Shown here in pieces: positions 52,989 through 62,185 of a stretch of 64,000 nt of DNA. How positions within the stretch are numbered: position 1 is the first letter of the stretch; each line of letters opens with the position of its first letter. The position numbers were made by a program, and so were the translations under genes. Under the pieces are notes generated by a model. The model worked only from the letters and a program-made list of their open reading frames with translations. It searched no databases and was not told the DNA's origin. The DNA is from Sphingorhabdus sp. Alg231-15 (GTDB taxonomy: Bacteria; Pseudomonadota; Alphaproteobacteria; Sphingomonadales; Sphingomonadaceae), in contig NZ_LT703001.1 of NCBI RefSeq assembly GCF_900149705.1, positions 3,466,001-3,530,000 on the forward strand, written 5' to 3'.

Positions 52989-53891
52989 ATGTCTAATCCT
53001 TCCTCAGAATCAACTTCCAACAGCGGCGCTCCGGTCGAGCATAGTCCGCTGAAAAAAGGTGGCCCCGACGACATGCTTCTGACCGTTTACCGAAAGGTAG
53101 AACGGAAACTTGCAAGCCAATTGAAACGTCATCTGACGACCATTGTCGCCAGCGAATTGTCGGTTGAACTGGCCGCTGGCGAAACCGCTCCATTTGCCGA
53201 TTGGCTTGCCGGTCAGGAAACCGATTCCATCTATCTCCAATTTCACTCCGGCGTGACCGGTCCAGCAATATGGGTGCGCATTTCTCGCCTGTTTTTGACC
53301 GGTTGTGTCGACTGTTTTTTTGGCGGCCAATTTGATGGAGAAACATGCGCTACAGGCAAACTGACGCGTTCCGAAGTCGGGATGATCGAACGTCTTGCTG
53401 GTGCCGTCGGTGAAAGCCTGAGCGAAGCTTGGTCTGCCGTTTACGAAACAACGGTACGATACGGCGGTTTTATCCACGACAAGGTTGATCTAGAGATCGA
53501 ACTTGACGATCCTAACAGTCTTGTCAGCGTGGCGCGTATTGCATTGTGCGGACATGCTGTCGAGGCGATCGATTTCGTCCAGTCCATTGATGGTCTGGCC
53601 GCGATTGAACCACAATTGCATCGGCCCGTTGCCCGCGAAACCAATGCGGTCGATCCGGTTTGGCAACGGTCGATGAAAGAGTCTTTTGATCAGGTCTATA
53701 TGCCGGTCCGATCGGTACTGGCTCGTCCGACAATGGATTTGTCACAATTGTCGCGGTTGTCGGTCGGCGATATTCTACCCGTTTCCCCAACCGACAATGT
53801 CCCGCTGATCGTTGGTGATCGCGTCTTTGCTCATGGCAGCATCGGCGAACAAAATGGCGGTGTCGCCTTCCAAATCAAACAGTTTCTATAG
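52989..53891 (+). CDS. fliM: Motor switch protein FliM
   Basis: 300 residues. The middle CheC-like domain and the C-terminal SpoA-like domain (I-L-P-V-S-P-T-D-N-V-P-L-I-V-G-D-R-V-F) are recognisable. The N-terminal CheY-binding EIDALL-type peptide is not obvious, so CheY coupling may differ. It forms the C-ring. Confidence 0.87.
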   Translation: MSNPSSESTSNSGAPVEHSPLKKGGPDDMLLTVYRKVERKLASQLKRHLTTIVASELSVELAAGETAPFADWLAGQETDSIYLQFHSGVTGPAIWVRISRLFLTGCVDCFFGGQFDGETCATGKLTRSEVGMIERLAGAVGESLSEAWSAVYETTVRYGGFIHDKVDLEIELDDPNSLVSVARIALCGHAVEAIDFVQSIDGLAAIEPQLHRPVARETNAVDPVWQRSMKESFDQVYMPVRSVLARPTMDLSQLSRLSVGDILPVSPTDNVPLIVGDRVFAHGSIGEQNGGVAFQIKQFL

Positions 53892-53900
53892 GACCAGAAC

Positions 53901-54242
53901 ATGAATGATATGACCCATGATAGCGAAGCTCTCGAAGCCGCAGAACCGGCCGCTGTAAATGTCAGCCAGCCCCAGGACCATTACGCTTTTCTCGCGGATA
54001 TCAAGGTACGCCTGTCCGTTGAGGTGGGCAGCGTGTCGATGACCGTTTCCGATATAATGGATTTGCAGGAAGGCTCGGTGGTCGAGCTGGACCGCCAGGT
54101 TGATCAACTCATCGACATAAATGTCAATGGCACTCTTGTTGCCCGCGGCGAGGTTGTTCCAGTCCAAAACAAATTCGGCGTGCGGATCGCGGAGATCGTG
54201 TCGAACGGCATGGCGCGGGCGCGGGTCGAAAGGCGCAACTGA
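53901..54242 (+). CDS. fliN: Motor switch protein FliN
   Basis: 113 residues. The SpoA domain shows D-I-K-V-R-L-S-V-E-V-G-S-V, then L-Q-E-G-S-V-V-E-L and V-D-Q-L-I-D-I-N-V-N-G-T-L-V-A-R-G-E-V-V-P-V, which is canonical. It is the lower C-ring component. It overlaps fliO by one base. Confidence 0.95.
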   Translation: MNDMTHDSEALEAAEPAAVNVSQPQDHYAFLADIKVRLSVEVGSVSMTVSDIMDLQEGSVVELDRQVDQLIDINVNGTLVARGEVVPVQNKFGVRIAEIVSNGMARARVERRN

Positions 54243-54496
54243 TGACTTACTATATTCTCAAACTTCTGATCATGCTGCCGCTGATCGGCCTGATGATCTA
54301 CGGCTCGCTCTGGCTGTACCGCAAATATCAACCGCAGACGATGATGCGGCAGAATACGAATAGCCTCAATATCGTGGAAGTCCTGCCAGTGGGCATGAAT
54401 AACAAACTTGCCGTTGTCGACTTTGAAGGGCGCAAGATTCTGCTCTCGGTCACGCGCAGCGGTGTCGCAAAAGTTGATGTGAAAAATGCGGAATAG
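54242..54496 (+). CDS. fliO: Flagellar protein FliO (short form)
   Basis: 84 residues. One transmembrane segment (about 4-24) followed by a small cytoplasmic domain with [19 protein letters not shown], as in FliO. FliO assists assembly of the FliPQR gate. It overlaps fliP by 11 bases. Confidence 0.85.
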   Translation: MTYYILKLLIMLPLIGLMIYGSLWLYRKYQPQTMMRQNTNSLNIVEVLPVGMNNKLAVVDFEGRKILLSVTRSGVAKVDVKNAE

Positions 54497-55262
54497 TCTA
54501 AAATATTTCTGGCCCGTCCTGGCCTTTCTGGTCTCGGCCTTTGTTGCCGACCCGGCCTTCGCACAGGCGGAAGCACCGGGCGCGTCCGAGGCGTTGGAAC
54601 GCGCGCTGGACGACGTCTCGGGAGACGGACAGCCGCTGAGCACGACGCTGCAAATCCTCATCGTGATGGGGCTGCTGACGATATTGCCGTCAATTGTCCT
54701 GATGATGACCAGCTTCACCCGGATCATCATTGTTCTATCGATATTGCGCCACGCACTGGGTCTACAACAAACTCCACCCAATCAGGTTTTGATCGGCCTG
54801 TCCTTGTTCCTGTCCCTGTTTGTCATGGCGCCGAGTATCGAGAAGATCAACGAGCAGGCCATCACACCCTATTCTGCGGACGAGATTACGCTGACGGAAG
54901 CAATTGAACGGTCGGGTACGGTCATGCATGGCTTCATGGCCAAACAGACACGCCAGTCCGATCTCCGGCTGTTCATGGATCTCGCCAATGAAGACGGATT
55001 TGAAACGATGGAAGAAGTTCCGTTTTCGATCATGCTGCCTGCCTTTGTCACCAGCGAACTCAAGACGGCTTTTCAGATTGGCTTCATGATATTTCTGCCT
55101 TTCCTGATAATCGATCTCGTGGTTGCAGCCGTGTTGATGGCGCTGGGTATGATGATGCTGTCACCAGTGATTATCTCGATGCCCTTCAAACTCCTGCTCT
55201 TCGTCCTGGTCGATGGCTGGGCGCTCACCATGGGCTCCCTTGCAGCATCTTTTGCGAGTTAG
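54486..55262 (+). CDS. fliP: Flagellar export gate protein FliP
   Basis: 258 residues. Signal peptide (1-25). Four hydrophobic segments with the FliP blocks [15 protein letters not shown] and [15 protein letters not shown] and the end [16 protein letters not shown]. Part of the FliPQR channel. Confidence 0.97.
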   Translation: MRNSLKYFWPVLAFLVSAFVADPAFAQAEAPGASEALERALDDVSGDGQPLSTTLQILIVMGLLTILPSIVLMMTSFTRIIIVLSILRHALGLQQTPPNQVLIGLSLFLSLFVMAPSIEKINEQAITPYSADEITLTEAIERSGTVMHGFMAKQTRQSDLRLFMDLANEDGFETMEEVPFSIMLPAFVTSELKTAFQIGFMIFLPFLIIDLVVAAVLMALGMMMLSPVIISMPFKLLLFVLVDGWALTMGSLAASFAS

Positions 55263-55265
55263 ATA

Positions 55266-55541
55266 ATGACGGATAATGCAGATTTCTTTGTCGGGATTGC
55301 GCAGCAAGCCTTGTGGGTTACCGCCCTCGCGGCAGCGCCGTTGCTTATCCCCGCGCTGTTGGTCGGGCTCTTGCTCGGCATGGTGCAGGCGGCGACGTCG
55401 GTCAATGAGCAGACACTGACCTTTGTTCCCAAGCTCGTCATCGTAGCGGTGGTTGCGGCTTTGTTCGGCGGATCAATCCTCGTGCTGATCGTTGATTTCA
55501 CCAGAGAGATTTTTGCCCGTATTCCGGATCTCCTGCTATGA
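55266..55541 (+). CDS. fliQ: Flagellar export gate protein FliQ
   Basis: 91 residues, two transmembrane segments, with Q-A-A-T-S-V-N-E-Q-T-L-T-F-V-P-K, the FliQ signature. It starts three bases after fliP and overlaps fliR by four. Confidence 0.96.
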   Translation: MTDNADFFVGIAQQALWVTALAAAPLLIPALLVGLLLGMVQAATSVNEQTLTFVPKLVIVAVVAALFGGSILVLIVDFTREIFARIPDLLL

Positions 55542-56320
55542 TTGCGCCGGGCTTTGCCGATGTCGAAAGCCAGATATGGCTCTGGATAATGGCGATGATC
55601 CGCCCTGGTGCCGCAATGGTCGTTACGCCGGTTTTTGGCGCGGCTAATGTGCCCATTCAGGTCCGGATCATTCTCGCCTTCATGATCGGGCTGGTTGCCA
55701 CCAACAGTGCATCCTTCGACCTGCCTGCTGACAGCGCGATCAGTCTGGCCAATACCATGTTTGTGATGGGAGAAGTGTTGGTCGGTCTTGCCATTGGTTT
55801 TGCCTTGCAGATTGGCTTTGCCAGCGCCCTGATCGCGGGTGAGGCAATTAGTAATGCGATGGGTCTGGGTTTCGCCAGCATGGCTGATCCGCAAACCGGT
55901 CAATCCACTCCCGTGATTGGCCAGTTTCTGACTATTGTAGCGACCTTGCTCCTGCTCGCAATTGACGGGCATTTGATGCTGCTGGCAACTATTGTCCACA
56001 GCTATACGGCTTTGCCGCCGGGCTATGCATTTCTGGGCCCCGAGCTGTTAATGGGGCTTGTCCAGTTTGGTGGCACACTTTTCTCCATGGGCTTGCTTAT
56101 CGCTTTGCCAGTGGGTGGCGCACTTATCCTTATCCAGCTTGTCATGGGCTTTCTTGCCCGTACCGCCCCCGCACTGAACCTGTTTGCCGTGGGTATCCCG
56201 GTGACGATCACCGCCGGCCTGGTTGCACTCGCAATCACGGCGCCAGTCATGGCGGACACGATTGTTCGGTCGCTGGGCATGGGTCTGGGACAGGCTGCAA
56301 TCATCGCAGGGGGTAATTAG
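55538..56320 (+). CDS. fliR: Flagellar export gate protein FliR
   Basis: 260 residues with about six hydrophobic segments. Motifs R-P-G-A-A-M-V-V-T-P-V-F-G and G-L-G-F-A-S-M-A-D-P identify FliR. It completes the export channel. It overlaps flhB by one base. Confidence 0.96.
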   Translation: MIAPGFADVESQIWLWIMAMIRPGAAMVVTPVFGAANVPIQVRIILAFMIGLVATNSASFDLPADSAISLANTMFVMGEVLVGLAIGFALQIGFASALIAGEAISNAMGLGFASMADPQTGQSTPVIGQFLTIVATLLLLAIDGHLMLLATIVHSYTALPPGYAFLGPELLMGLVQFGGTLFSMGLLIALPVGGALILIQLVMGFLARTAPALNLFAVGIPVTITAGLVALAITAPVMADTIVRSLGMGLGQAAIIAGGN

Positions 56321-57462
56321 TGGCGCAGGAATCACCAGGAGGCGGCGAAAAGACCGAAGCACCAACCCCAAAGAAACTGAAGGACAGCGCGAAAAAGGGT
56401 GACGTGCTGCAGTCTCGCGATCTCGGCGGGGCACTGGTTATATTTGTCGGCACTGTCGCGATGGTAACTTTTGGTGGTGCGCTATACCAGGCACTGGCCG
56501 ACATGCTTGCCAGTGCGTTGGTTTTCAATCATCGAGATGTCGAAATATTCGATATCGAAGAACGCAGCTTTGTGCTTGTCGGCGGATTGATACCCGAATT
56601 TATGAGCTTGTTTGCTGTGCTTTTGGTGGCCGCTATTGCAACACCCGCATTGCTTGGTTCATTCGGTTTTCGCTGGTCAGCGATGAAACCGAAACCATCA
56701 AAACTGGATCCGATCAAGGGCCTGGGCAAGATATTCGGCACCAATGGACTGATGGAGCTCGGCAAGTCGATTATGAAAGTTCTGCTGATCGGAGTGGTCG
56801 GTGGGACGATCCTGTTCCTCCATCTCGATAATCTTGCGCAAACCGGCGCACAGGATCTTAACATGGCGGTTACCAGCTACACATCTCTGTTTCTGCAATT
56901 GCTGGTCGGGATAACGGTCAGCCTGATGCTGATCGCCATGATCGATGTCCCGATCCAGATATTCCAGCGTGGCAAGCGGCTCAAGATGACCAAGCAAGAG
57001 GTAAAAGACGAATATAAACAGACAGAAGGGTCACCCGATACACGCGCCATCCAGCGTCAGCGGCGCAGCGAGATGCTGACGGATTCAACACGCAAGGCGG
57101 TTGCCGATGCGACTGTTATTCTGGTCAATCCAACCCACTTTGCGGTAGCGCTGCGCTACGACCGTGAACAGGATTATGCGCCGGTGCTGCTTGGCAAGGG
57201 TTGCGATGCGATTGCTCTGGCGATGCGCGAAATGGCTGCCGAAGTCGGAACGCCGGTGATGGAATATCCTGATCTAACCCGCTCGATCTACTATACTTCC
57301 GATGTTGGCGAGACCATCGATGATCGTCTCTATGCGGTGGTCGCTGCCATACTCAGTTTCCTCATTCAGTTGGATGAAAAACTGGTCAGTCCGCTTCATC
57401 AACCCAAAATCAGTGTGCCGGAAGACATGCAATATGGCGCAGATGGCAGCCGGCTCGCATGA
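56320..57462 (+). CDS. flhB: Flagellar export switch protein FlhB
   Basis: 380 residues from a GTG start. N-terminus G-G-E-K-T-E-A-P-T-P-K-K-L, four transmembrane segments, and the cytoplasmic autocleavage motif N-P-T-H (about 267-270) in V-I-L-V-N-P-T-H-F-A-V-A-L-R-Y. FlhB switches export specificity from hook to filament. The C-terminal tail after the cleavage site is longer than in minimal forms. Confidence 0.97.
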   Translation: MAQESPGGGEKTEAPTPKKLKDSAKKGDVLQSRDLGGALVIFVGTVAMVTFGGALYQALADMLASALVFNHRDVEIFDIEERSFVLVGGLIPEFMSLFAVLLVAAIATPALLGSFGFRWSAMKPKPSKLDPIKGLGKIFGTNGLMELGKSIMKVLLIGVVGGTILFLHLDNLAQTGAQDLNMAVTSYTSLFLQLLVGITVSLMLIAMIDVPIQIFQRGKRLKMTKQEVKDEYKQTEGSPDTRAIQRQRRSEMLTDSTRKAVADATVILVNPTHFAVALRYDREQDYAPVLLGKGCDAIALAMREMAAEVGTPVMEYPDLTRSIYYTSDVGETIDDRLYAVVAAILSFLIQLDEKLVSPLHQPKISVPEDMQYGADGSRLA

Positions 57463-57483
57463 CCTGCAAAGGAATCCTGTCGC

Positions 57484-57510
57484 TTAATTCAACCCCGTTC
57501 ATGCCGTAAA
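57484..57510 (+). promoter_or_regulatory. Sigma-28-like promoter upstream of fliD
   Basis: TTAATTCA-N11-GCCGTAAA, 22 bp before the fliD start. The -10 matches GCCGATAA at six of eight positions and resembles the flgM and fliC candidates. Confidence 0.42.
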
Positions 57511-57532
57511 TCACCCGAAAGGTGAGAAAAGA

Positions 57533-58885
57533 ATGTTCAGTAACGTCATAAACAGCATCGGTGCCGGTTCCGGCCTGAATTCCGCTCAACTGGTCGCTGA
57601 CCTCGTTGCGGCCTCGACCGGAGCCAAGCTGGGTCAGCTAAACGAACGCGCGCAACTTAACAGCTCGCGAATTTCGGCCATGGCAGCGACCGCATCGGCG
57701 CTCAGTACCTTTTCCGACGCCGTCAAGGAAACCTTGAATGGTCAGGGGTTTGTCGGTGAACTGGTATCGACCCGCACCGATCTGGCAAATGCCACCGTAT
57801 TGGAAGAGGCGCGCCCGGAAGGTTTGCCGGCGTCCGTTGAGATTGTACAAATTGCTGTCGCTCAGCGGGAGATGACGGATGTATTCGCCAGTGCCTCCGA
57901 TCCGATTGGGGAAAGAACGCTGACGATCACCAATGGCGATGGCAGTTTTGATATTGTCATTGATGATACCAATAATAGCCTGACCGGCATGAAGGATGCG
58001 ATCAATGCCAGCAACAGCGGCGTGACCGCATCAATATTGACCGACAATGCCGGTTCGCGGCTGGTCTTCGAAGCACAAGAAGGTGTCGAAAACGCCTTTA
58101 CGATCGCACAAAGCGGTGCGTCGCCAGCGATGAACCTTTCCAATATCGCCGTCGCAGCCGACAGCGTTATCCGCGTGGATGGTATTGAGCTGACCAACAG
58201 CAGCAACACGGTAACCGGCGCCATTCCTGGCGTGCAACTGTCCTTACTTGCCGCAGAGCCAGGCAGCAGCCTAACCATTAGCGGAGATTCCGAGCCACTG
58301 GATGTACGCAGTCTGGTGACGGAATTTGTCACGGCCTATAATGAATTGCGTCAGTCGCTCAATGCGGCGACGGCACCGGGTCTTGCCGGTGGCAGTGGAG
58401 GACCGCTTGCCGGGGACCGCGGCGCCCGTGAAGTCATCCGTCAGCTCAGCCAGCTGACCGCGACGCCATTGGTCGATAGCGGTGATTTCAGGACGCTCGC
58501 TGATATTGGCGTGCGAACCGAAAGCGATGGCACGCTGACGGTTGATGATGTCCGTCTGGATGCCGCGCTGGAGCTTGATACCGGTGCGATTAAACTGATG
58601 CTGGAGCCGGCCATCCTGACCGACACCAATATCGGCCTTGCTGGCGCGCTCGACAAGATTTCAGCCACTCTGCAGGATGAAAATGGCGCTTTGGCGCAGG
58701 CACAAGAGCGGCTCGATACGATTAGAGAGTCGATCGAGGAGCGGCGCGAGAAGATTAATGACGAGGGTGATCGCCTGCGCGAACAGCTTGAGGGCACATT
58801 TGCCGGCCTCGAACGGCAGCTCTCGGTTCTGCGCGCCACCCAATCCTACGTGGAACAACAATTCGCCTCCTTTGATGACAACTGA
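57533..58885 (+). CDS. fliD: Filament cap protein FliD
   Basis: 450 residues. N-terminus G-S-G-L-N-S-A-Q-L-V-A-D-L-V-A-A-S-T-G-A-K. The middle has the FliD-specific N-N-S-L-T-G-M-K-D-A-I-N-A-S-N-S-G-V-T-A-S. The C-terminal coiled coil ends L-R-A-T-Q-S-Y-V-E-Q-Q-F. It caps the growing filament. It is followed by fliS after 19 bp. Confidence 0.93.
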   Translation: MFSNVINSIGAGSGLNSAQLVADLVAASTGAKLGQLNERAQLNSSRISAMAATASALSTFSDAVKETLNGQGFVGELVSTRTDLANATVLEEARPEGLPASVEIVQIAVAQREMTDVFASASDPIGERTLTITNGDGSFDIVIDDTNNSLTGMKDAINASNSGVTASILTDNAGSRLVFEAQEGVENAFTIAQSGASPAMNLSNIAVAADSVIRVDGIELTNSSNTVTGAIPGVQLSLLAAEPGSSLTISGDSEPLDVRSLVTEFVTAYNELRQSLNAATAPGLAGGSGGPLAGDRGAREVIRQLSQLTATPLVDSGDFRTLADIGVRTESDGTLTVDDVRLDAALELDTGAIKLMLEPAILTDTNIGLAGALDKISATLQDENGALAQAQERLDTIRESIEERREKINDEGDRLREQLEGTFAGLERQLSVLRATQSYVEQQFASFDDN

Positions 58886-58904
58886 CTTTAGAAAGCAATA
58901 AAGA

Positions 58905-59369
58905 ATGACATATCAATCCAATATCGGCCAATCGCATCTTGCCCCTTCGCAATCCGGTCCACCTTTGGGTCGTCCGGTCCATAGTCGGCGGACATCAAGT
59001 TATAAATCGATTGATAAGAACAGTCGGGTTTTATCTGCGAACCCCTATGATCTGGTTGCTGTGCTGTTTGCCGAGTTGCGAGACAATCTTGATCTGATGA
59101 TCGAAAGCGCACGCCGTAACGAACATGGCAAGATGTTTGAGTATCGCGCAAAAGCGCTCGGTATACTCAACGGACTGGATGAGTCCTTGGATTTCGATAC
59201 AGCGGGCGATCTCGCACTGACATTGCATACTATCTATGCGGAAGCCGGACGCCGCATTCAGGCCGAAATCGACAGCTCTTTCATCGAGCGCGCCGAGTCA
59301 GCCCGCGAAATGCTGCACGAGATTGAGAAAGCATGGATGGCGATCGCGCCGGGTCAACAGTCATTCTGA
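58905..59369 (+). CDS. fliS: Flagellin export chaperone FliS
   Basis: 154 residues. After a polar N-terminus, the all-helical body has N-P-Y-D-L-V-A-V-L-F-A-E-L, E-Y-R-A-K-A-L-G-I-L-N-G-L and L-H-T-I-Y-A-E-A-G-R-R-I, typical of FliS. It keeps FliC soluble before export. It is the last gene of the plus-strand flagellar block. Confidence 0.85.
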   Translation: MTYQSNIGQSHLAPSQSGPPLGRPVHSRRTSSYKSIDKNSRVLSANPYDLVAVLFAELRDNLDLMIESARRNEHGKMFEYRAKALGILNGLDESLDFDTAGDLALTLHTIYAEAGRRIQAEIDSSFIERAESAREMLHEIEKAWMAIAPGQQSF

Positions 59370-59396
59370 ACCCAGCCAGCGAAGCGAAACTGGCGA

Positions 59397-60545
59397 TCAG
59401 GCGAGCCCAAAAGCGGGCGTCAGCATGGCATTATCGTTGGTCGATTTATCGATATTATATTTGCGCATCTTGTCGATAAAGGTCGTTCGCTTGATGTTGA
59501 TCGAGCGAGCTGCCTTTGACACCACGCCGTGAGAAGCTTCAAGCGCCTGTGCAATGATCCGCCGTTCTTCGTTTTGAAGATGGGCGTTCAGGTCGTTAAT
59601 GCCTCCAGGCTGCTGCTCCCGTGTTGCCGTCTCGAGCGCTGCGGCAAAAGAGGAAGGGCCGCTGGTAGGGGCAACATCTGACGAGAAATGACGTTGCTGC
59701 TCCAATGGGGGTACCTGGAAGGCCGGTGGTTGCGCAATGTCATCCACGGGAGTGGCAGGAACCAGATCGGATTGAACCAGAGTTGCCACATCCTGCGCAT
59801 GAACAGGCGCACCGGCAAAGAATACCGTTGCACGCTCCACGACATTGCGCAGTTCGCGCACATTGCCTGGCCAGTTATAGTTTTGCAGCGCGGCATAAGC
59901 CTCTGCCGTGAAAATCGGGCGGGCATCTGTGGCAGGCAGATTGTTCAGGAAATGCTCAACCAGCGCCGGTATATCTTCGCTGCGCTCGTTAAGAGCAGGG
60001 ACTTCAATCGGTACCACACATAGCCGGTAGAACAGATCTTCGCGGAAAGAGCCGCCGCGGATACCTGTTCCGAGATTCTTGTGGGTCGCCGCGATCACGC
60101 GGACATCAATCGGGATATTCTGATTGCCACCAACGCGATTAACAATGCGAGATTCCAGGACACGCAGCAACTTGACCTGCATGTTGAGCGGCATGTCACC
60201 AATCTCGTCGAGGAAAATGGTGCCGCCATTGGACTGCTCGAACAAACCGACATGCTTGTTCACAGCTCCGGTAAAGCTGCCTTTTTCGTGCCCGAAAAGC
60301 TCGGACTCGATCAGTTGTTCAGGCAGGGCGCCGCAATTTACGGTAATATTAGGGGCTGCGGCACGTTCTGAAATATGGTGGATGGCGTCCGCGACAACTT
60401 CCTTACCGCTACCGGAAGGACCAGTGATCATGATCGAGCTGTTGCAGCGTCCGGCGAATTTCACCAGCATACGCAACTGCTGCATTTTTGGACTGTTGCC
60501 GATCAGCTTCGATGCAAGAAGCGTGTCTAAATTTGCGTCAATCAT
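59397..60545 (-). CDS. Sigma-54-interacting activator, FleQ/FlrA-like
   Basis: 382 residues. No receiver domain. The AAA+ core starts almost at once: Walker A G-P-S-G-S-G-K-E (42-49), Walker B L-D-E-I, and the sigma-54 loop reads G-S-F-T-G-A (89-94) instead of GAFTGA. The C-terminal Fis-type HTH (V-V-S-K-A-A-R-S-I-N-I-K-R-T-T-F-I-D-K-M-R-K-Y) resembles FleQ/FlrA. It may be the class I master regulator. Start ATG 60545; a longer frame to 60629 runs over a putative promoter. Confidence 0.83.
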   Translation of the reverse strand: MIDANLDTLLASKLIGNSPKMQQLRMLVKFAGRCNSSIMITGPSGSGKEVVADAIHHISERAAAPNITVNCGALPEQLIESELFGHEKGSFTGAVNKHVGLFEQSNGGTIFLDEIGDMPLNMQVKLLRVLESRIVNRVGGNQNIPIDVRVIAATHKNLGTGIRGGSFREDLFYRLCVVPIEVPALNERSEDIPALVEHFLNNLPATDARPIFTAEAYAALQNYNWPGNVRELRNVVERATVFFAGAPVHAQDVATLVQSDLVPATPVDDIAQPPAFQVPPLEQQRHFSSDVAPTSGPSSFAAALETATREQQPGGINDLNAHLQNEERRIIAQALEASHGVVSKAARSINIKRTTFIDKMRKYNIDKSTNDNAMLTPAFGLA

Positions 60546-60610
60546 TAAACTACCCAGATAACAAACCTCAACTCTCCGACACCGCCGGAGATGGATGGTT
60601 GGAAGATCCC

Positions 60611-60625
60611 GCAATCTCCCAACCG
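60611..60625 (-). promoter_or_regulatory. Weak sigma-54-like promoter of the FleQ/FlrA-like gene
   Basis: On the minus strand CGGTTG-GGAGA-TTGC keeps GG-N10-GC and a perfect -12 TTGC, but the -24 deviates. A dyad CTCCG-N7-CGGAG (60574-60590) lies just downstream. The leader would be about 54 bases. Confidence 0.35.
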
Positions 60626-60737
60626 TCACCTGGTAAAAACAGAAATGAACAAAGATGGTTAAAGTCAGGTTAACACCATCTGCTTGGATTCAAACGATTT
60701 TCAAAAAGAAGGATTTTGCTTGGGAAAGCAGGCCTTG

Positions 60738-61220
60738 TTAGCCCAGTTCACTCAATATCGCTGAGATCTTGTCTTTGCCCGAGGCGGTGGTCGCGATGAA
60801 GACCATACGATTGTCCATCGGGTTGGGGGACTTCTCCAACAGCCCATCTTCGGCCATCACGTTAATATAGCGCATCGCCGTAGTCATCGGGATACCCGAA
60901 CTATGGGCAATCGATGAGACGGTGATTTTTTCTTCTTTAAGGTCGCAAATATAAACGTCGAGGCACATATTCCAGCATGAATCAGCAAACAGGCCGGAAT
61001 TGAGCCCGAGCGTATTGGCTTTGAAGCGACTCCATCGCAACAGCTCTTCTGCGCGCTGGATCAGTTCGGCATTGGTAAGTCCAATGAAATTTGATGGTGT
61101 TTCAGAGCTTTGGGTATCGTTTGCTATCGCAAACAGGCCGTCTTGCAAGACAGTCAGTTTTTCAGTGGCCTGTTCTAATGCCGACTTGACCGCTGCAATT
61201 TCAGCGCTGACCTCATCCAT
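60738..61220 (-). CDS. MarR-like winged-helix regulator with N-terminal coiled coil
   Basis: 160 residues. Residues 1-30 are a coiled coil. The C-terminal half is a winged-helix domain: I-T-V-S-S-I-A-H-S-S-G-I-P-M-T-T-A-M-R-Y-I-N-V-M-A-E-D-G-L-L-E-K then P-M-D-N-R-M-V-F-I-A-T-T-A-S-G. Ligand and targets unknown. It stands between the flagellar cluster and the Popeye-like gene. Confidence 0.75.
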   Translation of the reverse strand: MDEVSAEIAAVKSALEQATEKLTVLQDGLFAIANDTQSSETPSNFIGLTNAELIQRAEELLRWSRFKANTLGLNSGLFADSCWNMCLDVYICDLKEEKITVSSIAHSSGIPMTTAMRYINVMAEDGLLEKSPNPMDNRMVFIATTASGKDKISAILSELG

Positions 61221-61269
61221 TTTTTGATACCAAAATTATTATTTTTTCCAAAAGTAACAGGCCCGAGAA

Positions 61270-61422
61270 ATGATGGATATACTATCTAAAGGCCGTATAC
61301 AATTACGTGTAGATGGTTTTGTTGGTGCTATAGCCTTTTTTAATTCTCCGAATGGCGAGCTGTTCTATACCGCAAATGACCACGACAGGTATATCGATAC
61401 TATCCAGATGCCAGTGAATTGA
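61270..61422 (+). CDS. Possible 50-residue ORF divergent from the MarR-like gene
   Basis: Two ATG codons in a row, then a 50-residue frame (I-Q-L-R-V-D-G-F-V-G-A-I-A-F-F-N, then N-G-E-L-F-Y-T-A-N-D-H-D-R-Y-I). A weak GAGAA precedes. No family is recognised. It could be a small gene or chance. Confidence 0.3.
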   Translation: MMDILSKGRIQLRVDGFVGAIAFFNSPNGELFYTANDHDRYIDTIQMPVN

Positions 61423-61451
61423 GATGATTGATTGGAAATTTTTCCCAGATT

Positions 61452-62123
61452 TTAGGCAATGACAGAATCGGGTTGAACGCTAGTCGCGAGCTTGTCGGCA
61501 AGATCACGACTGAGCAGCGCCATCATCGCATTTTGAAACGTGGGTGATTTCGCCATCAGCTGCCGTATGGCTGCGCTATCCCATTCGACATATCGGGTTT
61601 CTGGCGGTGCGGTGACGTCGGCGGTTGGCGGTCCGGTTAGAACAAAGGCAATCTCTCCGATAAAATTGCCAGCGCTCAATGTGAACGCGTGGTTTCCCTT
61701 TTTTGCATGAACCGGGCCGTCAAAGATGTAATATAGATTGGACAGAGGCTGATTTTCTGTTGTCAATTCAGTCGCGGATTCTGCGGTGCGCCATCGCGCG
61801 ATCTTGAGCAGCTGACGAAATTGTCCGGGCGTGAAGCCTTCAAAGGCTGCAAATAGCTGTTTTTCTTCATCACTCAAAGCCAGCATTGAGCGTTCCATGA
61901 CAATGCGAAACAGGATAGTGAGATTGGCTAGAGCCAGGACGATGGTGGTCAGAATTGCGTCCCAGAGCGGCGATTCCGGAAATACGTAATAATATAGCAG
62001 ATAGAAAGCCGAGCCCGCGAGCACCAATAGCCGCAGCTTCAATTCATCGCGAATAAGAAAAGCGACAATGTAGAACAGGGCTCCGACATGGATCAGCAAA
62101 GCGGTGTTAAAATCAAATTCCAT
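61452..62123 (-). CDS. Popeye-like cyclic-nucleotide-binding membrane protein
   Basis: 223 residues. Three hydrophobic segments (about 9-26, 28-48 and 54-72) precede a cyclic-nucleotide-binding-like domain with L-Y-Y-I-F-D-G-P-V-H-A, A-G-N-F-I-G-E-I-A-F-V and V-E-W-D-S-A-A-I. This architecture (3 TM plus CNBD-like domain) matches the Popeye domain family, of which bacterial members exist. The canonical phosphate-binding R-A motif of CRP is not evident. Start ATG 62123; a longer frame overlaps the divergent gene. Confidence 0.72.
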   Translation of the reverse strand: MEFDFNTALLIHVGALFYIVAFLIRDELKLRLLVLAGSAFYLLYYYVFPESPLWDAILTTIVLALANLTILFRIVMERSMLALSDEEKQLFAAFEGFTPGQFRQLLKIARWRTAESATELTTENQPLSNLYYIFDGPVHAKKGNHAFTLSAGNFIGEIAFVLTGPPTADVTAPPETRYVEWDSAAIRQLMAKSPTFQNAMMALLSRDLADKLATSVQPDSVIA

Positions 62124-62185
62124 TGCGCATCCATCGGGTTTTTGTCTAGATATTGCAACATCTTCCCTTGGAAAACAGCTCATCC

